Below, in pieces: positions 1 through 7,537 of a stretch of DNA of 8,269 nucleotides. How positions within the stretch are numbered: position 1 is the first letter of the stretch; each line of letters begins with the position of its first letter. The notes under the pieces were generated by a model, which was not told the origin of the DNA, made no database searches, and was given only the letters and a program-made list of their open reading frames with translations. The stretch is taken from assembly GCA_021789565.1 (NCBI GenBank), contig JAJYJL010000282.1:1-8269 (forward strand), read 5' to 3'. A program made the position numbers and the translations under genes. The DNA is from Acidobacteriota bacterium (GTDB lineage Bacteria > Acidobacteriota > Terriglobia > UBA7540).

Positions 1-1425
1 CCCCTTGTCCCGAGTGCTACTGATAGCCCAGGCCTGCTTGACTGCCCCGGGCTTGTAGCCGACAATACTGGTCAGCCGCGCTCTTGCTGACCGAGCCCAG
101 GTTTCGCGAGAGGTAACGTCCGGTCGTATACGGGAGCGCTCAATCGAGGTAGCGAACTTCCTCGCTAACCCAAGGATGGTCAAGTTATCCTCAGGAATGC
201 CGACTGCAAGTTGTTCACAGCTCTTGATGTCACCGTCCACGGGAATCTCTTGATACGAAGGGGGTAAACCGAAGTGCTGCGTAAAAAACGCATACGATTG
301 CTCTCGGTTATGGAGTGCGTAATTGTGCGTCCCAGGATCAATGTTGTCGTGCCACGCTAAATTATCTTCCTTGCCGTATAGTCTAAAGAACGGTTTTATG
401 TCATCGAAGAGATACGGTTTCTCCAAGGGGGCTCGATAACCATATTGATCCATCGCCGCGTAAATCAGCAGCGTTGGCCGCGGTGCACGCATCGCGGTAA
501 GGGTTGTATAGTCAAAATTGACGCGGAAATTGGGGGGGTTATATTCCATATCTCCCACGGAGCCCTGCTCGACGGAAGAGACAAACGGAGAATATCCCGA
601 AACGGGAACGGCCACCAGGACCCTCTCGTCGAGGGCGCTCAAAACGATGGTTTGCCAGCCACCTCCAGACAGCCCCGTCACTCCGATTCGTTTAGAGTCA
701 ACATTCGGGTGAGTGCAAAGGTAGTCAAGCCCTCTTCGCATGGCAAGATAGAACAAGCCGTCCGAACAAGCACCGACCAAGTTTAGGTGCGCCTCAAACC
801 AATGATCGTTTCCCGGCTGGTCTAGCTCTCCCATGCCCAACCACTCTAAGTGCAATGCAAACATGCCCCGCAAGGCATAATTGATGCACCGCTTCTGTTC
901 ATATTCCGCCGCCTTCCCCTGAGGTGAATGTCCACTGAGATTAAGAATGGCAGGAACATTGCCCGATAACTTCTCGGGCTCGTACATAATTGCAGTGGAC
1001 ATGAAACCGGGAACCATTTCGTATCTCAGCTTTCGAATCCGATAAGCCTTCCCGGAGGTGGGTATACTTCCAACATCTTCAAACATCGGAGGGGAGTTCA
1101 CCCAATTCTCTGGCCATCCATGAAAAAAGACTTTGTCCAATACATGTCTTCTGAGTTGCTCCTCGTCGGCCGTCCACTCCTGAGGAGTTTTAGGAGTGGG
1201 CAATTTGGGGGCGCGCTTCATCAGATACTCGGACAGCTGAAATTTAACGACGTCTGGTGTCTCGATTTTCAGCGGTCCCAGAACCCCAGCTACTTGTACC
1301 GAATCGGAATACGACTCCAAGAGAGATGGTGTAAACAGGAGAGCAGAGCTTCCCCCCGCAGCGATGCCAACCACCTTGGCTGAGGTTTGCAAGAACTGGC
1401 GACGAGAAAACTGTTCGCGAGACAT
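1..1425 (-). CDS. Tat-exported alpha/beta hydrolase, acetylxylan esterase / dienelactone hydrolase-like (3' end outside window)
   Basis: This reading frame stays open from its start to the left edge of the window, so at least 475 residues are encoded and the C-terminus is missing. The N-terminus MSREQFSRRQFLQ carries a twin-arginine motif (S-R-R-x-F-L, Arg8-Arg9) followed by a small-residue hydrophobic stretch, so export in folded form by Tat is expected. A nucleophile-elbow motif G-L-S-G-G places the likely catalytic serine at Ser253. His367 in G-T-H-N-Y and an acid near Asp326 (A-A-M-D-Q) could complete the triad. Esterases of this fold (acetylxylan esterase, Abhydrolase_7, dienelactone hydrolase) remove acyl groups from glycans or cleave small esters; the true substrate is unknown. 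I chose the ATG at 1425 because GGGGAG (1438-1433) lies 7 bases upstream. An in-frame ATG at 1440 overlaps the transporter stop in TAATG, and another lies at 1431. It is probably co-transcribed with the MFS gene. Confidence 0.85.
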   Translation of the reverse strand, partial: MSREQFSRRQFLQTSAKVVGIAAGGSSALLFTPSLLESYSDSVQVAGVLGPLKIETPDVVKFQLSEYLMKRAPKLPTPKTPQEWTADEEQLRRHVLDKVFFHGWPENWVNSPPMFEDVGSIPTSGKAYRIRKLRYEMVPGFMSTAIMYEPEKLSGNVPAILNLSGHSPQGKAAEYEQKRCINYALRGMFALHLEWLGMGELDQPGNDHWFEAHLNLVGACSDGLFYLAMRRGLDYLCTHPNVDSKRIGVTGLSGGGWQTIVLSALDERVLVAVPVSGYSPFVSSVEQGSVGDMEYNPPNFRVNFDYTTLTAMRAPRPTLLIYAAMDQYGYRAPLEKPYLFDDIKPFFRLYGKEDNLAWHDNIDPGTHNYALHNREQSYAFFTQHFGLPPSYQEIPVDGDIKSCEQLAVGIPEDNLTILGLARKFATSIERSRIRPDVTSRETWARSARARLTSIVGYKPGAVKQAWAISSTRDKG

Positions 1426-1432
1426 GCGCATT

Positions 1433-1438
1433 CTCCCC
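1433..1438 (-). promoter_or_regulatory. Ribosome binding site GGGGAG deciding the esterase start
   Basis: GGGGAG on the minus strand lies 7 bases before the ATG at 1425, an ideal Shine-Dalgarno distance. The alternative ATG at 1440 overlaps it and has only a weaker purine run (GGGGATGG) about 18 bases upstream. The motif is therefore the argument for the shorter protein. Confidence 0.5.
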
Positions 1439-1439
1439 A

Positions 1440-2849
1440 TTAGAAATTTGAATTTCCATCCCCTGTAGCGTGGGGAGCACGAACATTCGATGTACTTTCT
1501 GCATCGTTCCGCAACGTTCGTACCGAATGCCACCCGCCCTTTGCCACGTCAGCATTTCCAATAAACTTCCATAAGATTGCTGCAATCAAACTAAACAGGC
1601 CAGCAAGGGTCAAGGCTGAGGTCCACCCATACCTCTTGGCGACCCATGGTGTTAGTATGGGCGCCACGATCCCTCCAAAGCTTGCGCCCGCGTTCATAAC
1701 TCCTGATACGGTGGCCCCGAATTGCGGGAAAATGTCCAGGGCTGTGGCAAAATAAGAGCTGATGGCGATGTATACGGAACCCGCTCCCATTGCGAAACAA
1801 GCGACCGCCGCATACTGATTCTCGATCCTGGCGCCCAATGGAATTAACAACGCCGCAGAGACCAACCCTCCCATGGCAACCCTTCGACGAGCGGCAGCTT
1901 TTCCGGCCTGGCGCATGAGACGGTCGCTCAACCATCCGCCAAACGGAGCCGTCAGTGCCATGGCTACGAACGGCATAGCCGAAAATATCGAACTCCGAAG
2001 CAGCGAAATACCGCGTATGTCCACCAGATAGGGATTGAACCAGAAGAAATAGACGTACGTAATGTACCCAAAGAAAAAAATAGACGTGGTTAGAAACCAC
2101 ACTTGCGGATTCCTAAGAATCAGGCGCCAGGGAGTTTTCAGGGCCGTCGGAAGAGTATCTAGTGACGGCCCGCACACCGGACGTGTTACGAGCTTAGTGC
2201 GCGTACCACCAACCGCTCGCTCGGGCATTCCGACGTCAAAGCAGATTGCCATCATGATCCCTATGATGGCGGAAATATGAAACGCAGATCGCCAGCCATA
2301 ATGCAGCATAATCCATGCAACAAATGGTGGAGTGGCTGCTGAACCAACACCCATGCCTGCCCACATGACGCCAATCGCGAGTCCGCGGTCCTCAAGCCGA
2401 AACCAATCGCCAATAATTCCGTTTGCGCAGGGATATCCTGCAGCCTCTCCACACCCAACCAAAAATCGCATAATCCAGAAAGCCACCAGTATGCCGACAG
2501 AAGAAACCAAAAACGGTTCTCCCGCTAACGCAGTCATACCGGTGAAAACTGACCACCAGATGAGAGCTACATTAAGTAGCTTCTTGTGTCCGAACTTATC
2601 CCCAAGCCAGCCTCCAGGAATCTGAAATAACATATAGCCAATAACGAACGCACTGAAGACTGTTCCCAACTCTAAGCGGTTGAGCCCGTACTCGCGCTCG
2701 ATTGAGGTGCTGGCAATGGAGATGTTCACGCGGTCGAGATAGGTGATCATACTGAAGAGAAACAGAAACAACAAGACCTGTCGCCGACCTTTTAAGGAAC
2801 TCTGCACGCTCTCTTTTCCAGACGCGGGATGTGTTGAGATTTCGGCCAT
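1440..2849 (-). CDS. MFS transporter, anion:cation symporter (ACS)-like family
   Basis: A 469-residue, about 12-helix inner-membrane permease of normal family length. TM1 ends in T-Y-L-D-R-V-N-I-S (residues 37-44), a hallmark of the ACS family that carries hexuronates, aldonates, glucarate and similar organic anions. MFS motif A follows TM2 as G-W-L-G-D-K-F-G-H-K-K (80-90), with a second copy G-G-W-L-S-D-R at 304-310. R-F-L-V-G-C-G-E-A in TM4 (128-136) and the glycine-rich F-G-A-T-V-S-G-V-M-N stretch near 377-386 also fit. The C-terminus has a polar tail of about 38 residues. Family knowledge suggests proton-coupled uptake of a sugar acid; the exact substrate is inference. The start is uncertain. 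ATG at 2849 gives an ordinary N-terminus. A GTG at 2882 adds 11 residues and overlaps the stop of the upstream dehydrogenase remnant as GTGA. Neither has a clear Shine-Dalgarno sequence. The stop TAA (1442-1440) abuts the esterase gene. Confidence 0.9.
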   Translation of the reverse strand: MAEISTHPASGKESVQSSLKGRRQVLLFLFLFSMITYLDRVNISIASTSIEREYGLNRLELGTVFSAFVIGYMLFQIPGGWLGDKFGHKKLLNVALIWWSVFTGMTALAGEPFLVSSVGILVAFWIMRFLVGCGEAAGYPCANGIIGDWFRLEDRGLAIGVMWAGMGVGSAATPPFVAWIMLHYGWRSAFHISAIIGIMMAICFDVGMPERAVGGTRTKLVTRPVCGPSLDTLPTALKTPWRLILRNPQVWFLTTSIFFFGYITYVYFFWFNPYLVDIRGISLLRSSIFSAMPFVAMALTAPFGGWLSDRLMRQAGKAAARRRVAMGGLVSAALLIPLGARIENQYAAVACFAMGAGSVYIAISSYFATALDIFPQFGATVSGVMNAGASFGGIVAPILTPWVAKRYGWTSALTLAGLFSLIAAILWKFIGNADVAKGGWHSVRTLRNDAESTSNVRAPHATGDGNSNF

Positions 2850-2878
2850 GCAGATTGCGCCAGGTGCGCTATATACTT

Positions 2879-3115
2879 TCACATTTCAAAGAGGATAACC
2901 GTTGCCTCGGCTTGCCGACTTATTGATATATCAGTCGGGTAAAAGGCAGCCCTTCCGCCGGCGTCCAAGTTTGATTTTGCAGTATGTTCTCCCTCTTCCT
3001 GGTTCCAGACCACAACCAATACAGGTGCAATTTCACGCGCTAACAGTTCGACCATTGGCCTGCGAATTCCCAAGGCTGATCCGCTGGTTCTGGGACTTTT
3101 CTGCTTCAGCCTCAC
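2879..3115 (-). pseudogene. Short-chain dehydrogenase/reductase remnant (N-terminal part of Rossmann fold only)
   Basis: A 78-residue frame resembles the first third of a classical SDR of about 250 residues. It begins V-R-L-K-Q-K, has a glycine-rich G-S-A-L-G-I-R-R-P near residue 12, then V-E-L-L-A-R-E, V-L-V-V-V-W-N-Q-E-E-G, a G-G-R-A-A-F-Y stretch and P-T-D-I-S. Intact relatives read GIG in the cofactor loop and an acidic residue after beta-2 (VVDWN-type). Here those positions are R and V, and the usual Gly/Ala after L-A-R-E is Ile. The catalytic Ser-Tyr-Lys region is absent, because the frame stops at TGA (2881-2879) just where the MFS gene begins. The GTG at 3115 follows GGAG by about 10 bases and lies 16 bases after the stop of the preceding remnant, which suggests an original operon position. 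I read it as a dead, truncated NAD(P)-dependent dehydrogenase gene. Family identification is from motif recall. Confidence 0.65.
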
Positions 3116-3131
3116 GATAGGCGGTCTCCGT

Positions 3132-3683
3132 TCAGTTAAGAGACGACGGGGTACTTCGATGCTTAGGTTGCAGGGTCACGACAGCGACGGCCAGCCCCTT
3201 CAAGGTTAGTTGGTCATTCTCGATCGTCGTGGTTGCCGGTGGTCCAAACCCCGTCGTTTGGTCCACATACTCAACCCGTGCGCCTTTGCCTTCCGGAAGC
3301 ACAAGGTCAAAGCTTTGGTCGCGTTTGTTCACGAGCAGAATCTTCCTTTTCCCATCCGGCGTTACAAATCCCTGCGCATACACGTAATTTCGTTGCGAGG
3401 GCCATGGACCAGCTGCTGCCGGTGCCGGAAGACTGACTTGGGTCTCGACCAGCTTGTCTCCCGGCCCGAAATTCTCCCGCAGCAGCTTCAAGACCCAGTA
3501 TCGGGCGTTCGGTCGGCCCGTCTTCCAGCCCACCAGTGTCGTCCCCGCGTATTGGCCCGGATAGTCGATGAGCTCTGCTTCGTTTACTACGTCAATTCCT
3601 AGGCCGGCAGCCCAACACCCTTTATTCCTCGTAGAACACCCGAGACGCTTACTGCTTTTCCTCACATGCTTCCGCGTTATCAA
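3132..3683 (-). pseudogene. C-terminal remnant of a secreted glycoside-hydrolase-like protein
   Basis: The frame gives at most 183 residues and has only a TTG start (3683) inside the last codons of the receptor gene. The first roughly 25 residues are basic and do not look like a conserved N-terminus. From about residue 28 (G-I-D-V-V-N-E-A-E-L) onward it resembles the end of acidobacterial glycoside-hydrolase-like proteins: the end of a barrel (G-R-P-N-A-R-Y-W-V-L-K-L-L, then N-F-G-P-G-D-K-L-V) followed by a beta-rich C-terminal domain (Y-A-Q-G-F-V-T-P-D-G-K-R-K, L-L-V-N-K-R, D-Q-T-T-G, L-A-V-A-V-V-T-L). The expected several hundred N-terminal residues, including signal peptide and most of the catalytic barrel, are missing because the receptor gene occupies that place. 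No Shine-Dalgarno sequence suits a start here. I infer a 5' deletion. The exact GH family is unresolved; a GH39-like clan A enzyme is a guess. A translated short protein cannot be excluded but would lack a catalytic domain. Confidence 0.6.
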
Positions 3684-6600
3684 AAGTCAAACCGCAATCC
3701 AAACTCGATCTCGCGTCCCGGACCCGCGGTGCCGATATGCCCAAATCCCGAGGTACCATAAATTGAATTGGGACTACCCCAAATAGGATGGTTAAAGGCG
3801 TTGTACCACTGCGATCGGAATTCTATGCGTTTGTTCTCGTGCACGTAGAAATCCTTATAAAGTCCCATGTCGAAAGTCCGGGCGCCGGGGGCTTCCACGA
3901 CTCCTACGCCTGTATTGCCGAAGGTAAATAGGTCCGCACGCTGAAAACATGCCGTGTTAAACCATTCCTGAAGTGTCGGGTTGTTCAAATGCGGGTTGCA
4001 GATCATATTGGGCCGGCTTCCACCTGAGTTAGAAGTGTCGACAATATCCCCGACATTCACGAAATTTCCAGTAGCGAAGCGAAGAATTCCGGTCAACTTC
4101 CAGCCACCTATGATCGAGTTCTCTAAACCACTGATGTTCCCTGCGAGCGCCTTGCCCTTGCCCCAAGGTAGGCCATAAACCCAGTCCAGCGACACCACAT
4201 GGCGGATATCGAAGTTAGTGTTGCCGGTATCCGCCTTCCAATTTCTGTAGTCCCGGACCGGCTGCCCTTGAATAACCTCTGGTCCGCTGATGGTGTTCCC
4301 TATGGCGTGGCTATAGTTCCAGAAAGCATGGAACGTCAGTCCCTTCGAGTAAGTCTTGCTGAAGGTGACCTGGAGGGAATCGTAGTGGGAAGTCCCCCAC
4401 GCAGGGTAGCCCTGGAGACTACTGAAGTTTGGATAAGGAAGCCGGGAATTCAGGGAACCTGGCCCTGGTACTGGTTGGTCATAGTTGAAGGTCATCAGAT
4501 TGTGCCGTCCAGCATTTCCAACGTACTCTACATCCAGTGACATGTTCGGGCTTATTTCGCGCTCCACGCCAAGAGAGTACTGCTCAGTGTAGGGCGTGCT
4601 GTTCGTCTTACTGGCCACCTTCCCGGCCGTGGTAGATCCGATTATTGTGCTGACCCAAGGATCGGTAAGACTCGCGCAAGGGACGTCCGGGTTACAACCT
4701 ATCCCCACTTGTGGCACCCAGGGAGGGCCGAGAGCTAGATTGGCATCGGCGTTAAAGCCTACCCAATTCGTATAAATGCCATAGCCGCCCCGCAGTACAG
4801 TCTTATTGTTACCGAACATCCTCCAAGCGAAGCCAAACCGTGGTAGAAAATTGTTCCACTTTGTCGGGAACATGAGGGACCGCGGAAACCCGTTTGGAGA
4901 GCCCGCCTCAGCGTTAGGAGCAGTCCCAGGCAGCGTAGGAACGCTGCTCCCGGGGTATACAAAGTTCTGCGTACTGAGGTCCACGCCGGAGAGCCTGTTT
5001 TTCGTATCATATGGCGGCTTGTACACTTCATAGCGCAATCCCAGATCAAAGGTCAGGCTTTTAGTCACGTTCCATGTGTCCTGGACGAACGCAGAGTCCC
5101 AGCTCGATCTCATATCAAGCACAGCGGGCTGGAACCATATATTCCCAAACCGCATATCACCCAGATCGAAGGCCGCCAAAGCCTGAAATTGATCACCTGG
5201 CGCAAACTCGCTTGGAGTTGTGTACGTAGGGGTGAAAAACAACATGCCACGGTCAAACAGATCAAGATCTGTCTGATCGCGGTTGTAAATAATCCCGCCG
5301 CCGAACTTGATTGAGTGCTTTCCTCGGATTTTGTGAAAGATGTCGGTAATGATGTAGTTGTTGATGGGCTGCCGGATGGGTGAGACGTAGTTATCATTGA
5401 TGCCCGTCCAACCGGCAATATTAAAAGCTGGGATGCCGTCCTGGCTCCGGGGAACCCCTTGCATTCCCGATTGCTGGATATAGTTCTTCCCCGTGGATTG
5501 ATTGAACCGATCCTGCCAGAAGCGGCTAAACCCAATTCTTAAAGTGTTTAAGCTGGTCGGGCCAACGATATGGTTCCAACTGATGACCGCATTGTCGCCG
5601 TTGAAATCCGCATTTTCCCCAAGCCCTGGGAATGGAGACGCGCAACCGCAATTCCCGAAGGGAAGGAGATAATGGTTCTTATTATGTGTAAAACGGAAAG
5701 TTAGGGTGTCTTTTTCTGAAAAGTTGCGGTCATATCGGCCTGTGTACTGATTGTCATCGGTTATCTGGTTCGGATTTGCAACGTAGTTGTCAAACACGCC
5801 CGACGTTGTGGGAGTCGGCCAGAATGTCTTCATAAAGAATTCCGAAACAGGCGAGAGACGATCTGGTGGAATTATGTTGCTGGGGAATGCCTGGCGAGTG
5901 CCAGTTGCCGGGTCATATGTGTTAGGGTCGTAGATCGTCGTACTTACGGCCGAGAAGTCACCATTTCTGAGCGCTTGTGAGGGAATACTGACAGGCGCGG
6001 TCAAACCCTCGGTGCTACGAAGGCCCTCATAATCGAAGAAGAAGAAATCCTTCTTGGAGTGAGCGATAGGTCCCCCAAGCGTTCCTCCAAATTGGTTTCG
6101 AACAAACCTGGGCAGTTTGCCCGGCTGGAAAAGAGGGCGAGCATCCAGGCCGCTATTACGGAAGAATTCAAAGAGCGAGCCGTGGTAATGGCTGGTCCCT
6201 CCCTTGGTAACAACGTTAATCTGCGCACCGCCAGCTTGCCCATATTGCGCATCATATGTGCTGGTTGTAATGCGGAATTCCTGTATGGCGTCAAGGCTGG
6301 GCGAAAAATTCTGGCGGGCTTCACCCGTTTCCCAGTTCATCACACCGTCAATCGTAGTATTTGTAGCCTCGTTGGAGGTGCCGTTGGCAGCAACGGTTCC
6401 CCCCGTCACAAAAAAGCCCTGGCCTGGGCTGGTGGTATTGACACCAGGCATGAGGGTGGCCAACTGCAAGAATAGGCGGCCGTTGAGAGGCATATTTTCT
6501 ATTTGCCGGCCGGTGATCACGGTCCCGATCGTCGCCTGCTCGGTTTGAATGGTCGGCGCTCTTCCTTGGACAGAAACCTTCTGCGTGACAGCTCCGACTT

Positions 6601-6928
6601 CCATGTGAATGTCAATGCGAGCTGTCTGCGCTACGCGCAGAACGATTCCGTTGAGTTCGGTCTTCTTGAACCCAGACTTCGAAGCCGCAATTTGGTACGT
6701 TCCGGGCTTCAATTCCTCAACTGTATAAGTTCCGTCTGGAGCCGTAACGGTTTCGCGCTGATATCCAGTGGCCGCACTTGTTACCGTGACCTTCACGCCT
6801 GGCATCAGGGCACCGCTAGGGTCTTTCACTGTTCCCACGAAGGTGCCTGTCGTTACCTGCGCTCTTACCAGAGGCGTGCCGATTACCAGGGGAAGCAGCA
6901 AGAATACGATCAGTGTAGATTTTTTCAT
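3680..6928 (-). CDS. TonB-dependent outer-membrane receptor, Oar-like, with carboxypeptidase-regulatory-like N-terminal domain
   Basis: A 1082-residue outer-membrane receptor of usual length for this acidobacterial family. Residues 1-23 form a Sec signal peptide (M-K-K-S-T, hydrophobic core, cleavage likely after V-R-A). Residues about 27-110 are a carboxypeptidase-regulatory-like beta-sandwich (G-T-V-K-D-P-S-G-A, P-D-G-T-Y-T-V, L-K-P-G-T-Y). A plug domain follows at about 118-245 with I-E-N-M-P-L-N-G-R, T-T-I-D-G-V and Y-G-Q-A-G-G-A-Q-I-N-V-V-T-K-G-G. The rest is a long beta-barrel ending in G-L-R-F-D-F, a C-terminal aromatic of the kind recognised by the BAM complex. Such receptors import large substrates, often glycans, using TonB/ExbBD energy; the ligand here is unknown. 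No SusD partner is adjacent, as is common for this family. The ATG at 6928 is fixed by AGGAGG 5 bases upstream. No frameshift or stop interrupts it. Confidence 0.93.
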   Translation of the reverse strand: MKKSTLIVFLLLPLVIGTPLVRAQVTTGTFVGTVKDPSGALMPGVKVTVTSAATGYQRETVTAPDGTYTVEELKPGTYQIAASKSGFKKTELNGIVLRVAQTARIDIHMEVGAVTQKVSVQGRAPTIQTEQATIGTVITGRQIENMPLNGRLFLQLATLMPGVNTTSPGQGFFVTGGTVAANGTSNEATNTTIDGVMNWETGEARQNFSPSLDAIQEFRITTSTYDAQYGQAGGAQINVVTKGGTSHYHGSLFEFFRNSGLDARPLFQPGKLPRFVRNQFGGTLGGPIAHSKKDFFFFDYEGLRSTEGLTAPVSIPSQALRNGDFSAVSTTIYDPNTYDPATGTRQAFPSNIIPPDRLSPVSEFFMKTFWPTPTTSGVFDNYVANPNQITDDNQYTGRYDRNFSEKDTLTFRFTHNKNHYLLPFGNCGCASPFPGLGENADFNGDNAVISWNHIVGPTSLNTLRIGFSRFWQDRFNQSTGKNYIQQSGMQGVPRSQDGIPAFNIAGWTGINDNYVSPIRQPINNYIITDIFHKIRGKHSIKFGGGIIYNRDQTDLDLFDRGMLFFTPTYTTPSEFAPGDQFQALAAFDLGDMRFGNIWFQPAVLDMRSSWDSAFVQDTWNVTKSLTFDLGLRYEVYKPPYDTKNRLSGVDLSTQNFVYPGSSVPTLPGTAPNAEAGSPNGFPRSLMFPTKWNNFLPRFGFAWRMFGNNKTVLRGGYGIYTNWVGFNADANLALGPPWVPQVGIGCNPDVPCASLTDPWVSTIIGSTTAGKVASKTNSTPYTEQYSLGVEREISPNMSLDVEYVGNAGRHNLMTFNYDQPVPGPGSLNSRLPYPNFSSLQGYPAWGTSHYDSLQVTFSKTYSKGLTFHAFWNYSHAIGNTISGPEVIQGQPVRDYRNWKADTGNTNFDIRHVVSLDWVYGLPWGKGKALAGNISGLENSIIGGWKLTGILRFATGNFVNVGDIVDTSNSGGSRPNMICNPHLNNPTLQEWFNTACFQRADLFTFGNTGVGVVEAPGARTFDMGLYKDFYVHENKRIEFRSQWYNAFNHPIWGSPNSIYGTSGFGHIGTAGPGREIEFGLRFDF

Positions 6929-6933
6929 CAGAT

Positions 6934-6939
6934 CCTCCT
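6934..6939 (-). promoter_or_regulatory. Strong ribosome binding site of the TonB-dependent receptor
   Basis: AGGAGG on the minus strand, 5 bases upstream of the ATG at 6928. It is a full anti-16S match and the strongest Shine-Dalgarno sequence I noticed in the window, consistent with an abundant outer-membrane protein. Confidence 0.8.
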
Positions 6940-7129
6940 ACGCTCGAAGGCGTCTCCCGAGTTTGTGGCTCACTAGCTCTAGGTTTTCGGCTCGCGCTTC
7001 CGCCCCCTCAGACGCGGACTAGACGAAAGCGAGAACCCTCCGATTGTCAAGTCTGTTCTTAATTGCATTTCGCATATGCAGAAAATTGCTTCGTGCTGAT
7101 TTCGACAAAATGGTTCCCGATCTCATCTT
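6940..7129 (-). other. Non-coding leader between the IS relic and the receptor gene
   Basis: No supported gene lies here. The stretch holds a perfect 8-base palindrome GCATATGC at 7072-7079 flanked by TTTC and AGAAA, which could be a protein-binding site. It also holds a minus-strand TTGACA at 7050-7045 with no acceptable -10 hexamer at 16-18 bases, so I do not call a promoter. It is probably 5' leader of the receptor transcript. Confidence 0.35.
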
Positions 7130-7160
7130 TGTGGGTCGCTGAAAAAACCGAAAAATGGTG

Positions 7161-7186
7161 TTGACAATATATTGCAATGCTATGTG
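7161..7186 (+). promoter_or_regulatory. Possible remnant promoter of the IS transposase
   Basis: A perfect TTGACA (7161-7166) is followed by TGCTATGTG, in which TATGTG lies at 7181-7186 with an extended-10 style TGC before it. The spacer is only 14 bases, shorter than usual, so the call is weak. The region also contains the 10-base palindrome CAATATATTG at 7165-7174. Confidence 0.2.
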
Positions 7187-7226
7187 TCTGCGTGCTGAGA
7201 CGTTCTGCTGTCGGGAGGATTTGCCA

Positions 7227-7532
7227 ATGCGCGATGAAACCGGTCAGCAGAACACAATATTCGGTTGAATTTCGTCCGGGCAGCGGGTGCCGGAGGACCA
7301 TTCCCTGCGGAAGCTGCAGCCGCTCGCGCGTCAAGACTTGAAGAAGCTCTCGCCGTGCTTTGCCCAGACGTACGCACGCACGGGTCGGCTCTTGATTGCG
7401 CCTGAGATCCGGCTGTGCGCCCTGCTGCTCCACGCGCTCTACACCGTGAGCGGCGAGAGGATGAGGCTGTTGGGTTGTTACATTAGGACCGACAAGAAGT
7501 GTGGTCGCCGACGGCGCTCGTGTTCGACTATG
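7227..7532 (+). pseudogene. IS5-family transposase, N-terminal remnant with in-frame stop and deletion
   Basis: ATG 7227 follows GGGAGG (7213-7218) by 8 bases. The frame reads M-R-D-E-T-G-Q-Q-N-T-I-F-G, then TGA at 7266-7268, and resumes in the same frame as Q-R-V-P-E-D-H-S-L-R-K-L, L-K-K-L-S-P, Y-A-R-T-G-R, I-A-P-E, A-L-L-L-H-A-L-Y-T-V and E-R-M (ending near 7463). This is the conserved N-terminal region (InsH/DUF772 type) of IS5-like transposases, where relatives read RVPEDHPLR, TGRPSIAPE and ALLLQALYTVRSERM. After 7463 homology breaks. A short shifted-frame match V-W-S-P-T-A-L-V-F at 7499-7525 resembles a downstream block of the same family, which would imply an internal deletion of roughly 30 bases with a frameshift. 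The DDE catalytic domain is absent, so the gene cannot be active. Confidence 0.7.
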
Positions 7533-7537
7533 TGCGA

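Larger units (their letters stand above)
7130..7532 (+). mobile_element. Decayed IS5-family insertion sequence (approximate limits)
   Basis: The transposase relic at 7227-7532 is preceded by about 95 non-coding bases. These start near GGGTCGCTGAAAAAA (7134-7148), which resembles the terminal inverted repeat seen at ends of related elements. The matching right terminus was not found before the promoter at 7556-7584, so the right end is probably deleted. No target duplication could be recognised. The left limit is an estimate. Confidence 0.4.

Noticed and set aside
445..786. Plus-strand open frame of 113 codons
   Set aside because: It lies wholly antisense to the esterase, whose frame has clear motifs; the protein is arginine/histidine rich with no recognisable domain.
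1244..1585. Minus-strand open frame spanning the transporter-esterase junction
   Set aside because: It overlaps the ends of two well-supported genes in another frame and resembles nothing known.
3600..3683. Terminator after the receptor gene
   Set aside because: No GC-rich hairpin followed by a T-run was found on the minus strand after the stop at 3680, so read-through into the downstream genes is assumed.
6059..6548. Plus-strand open frames of 114-138 codons opposite the receptor
   Set aside because: They are antisense to a continuous receptor frame with conserved plug motifs and have no credible ribosome binding site or domain.
7045..7050. Minus-strand TTGACA as the receptor promoter
   Set aside because: No sequence resembling a -10 hexamer occurs 16-18 bases downstream, unlike the site at 7584-7556.
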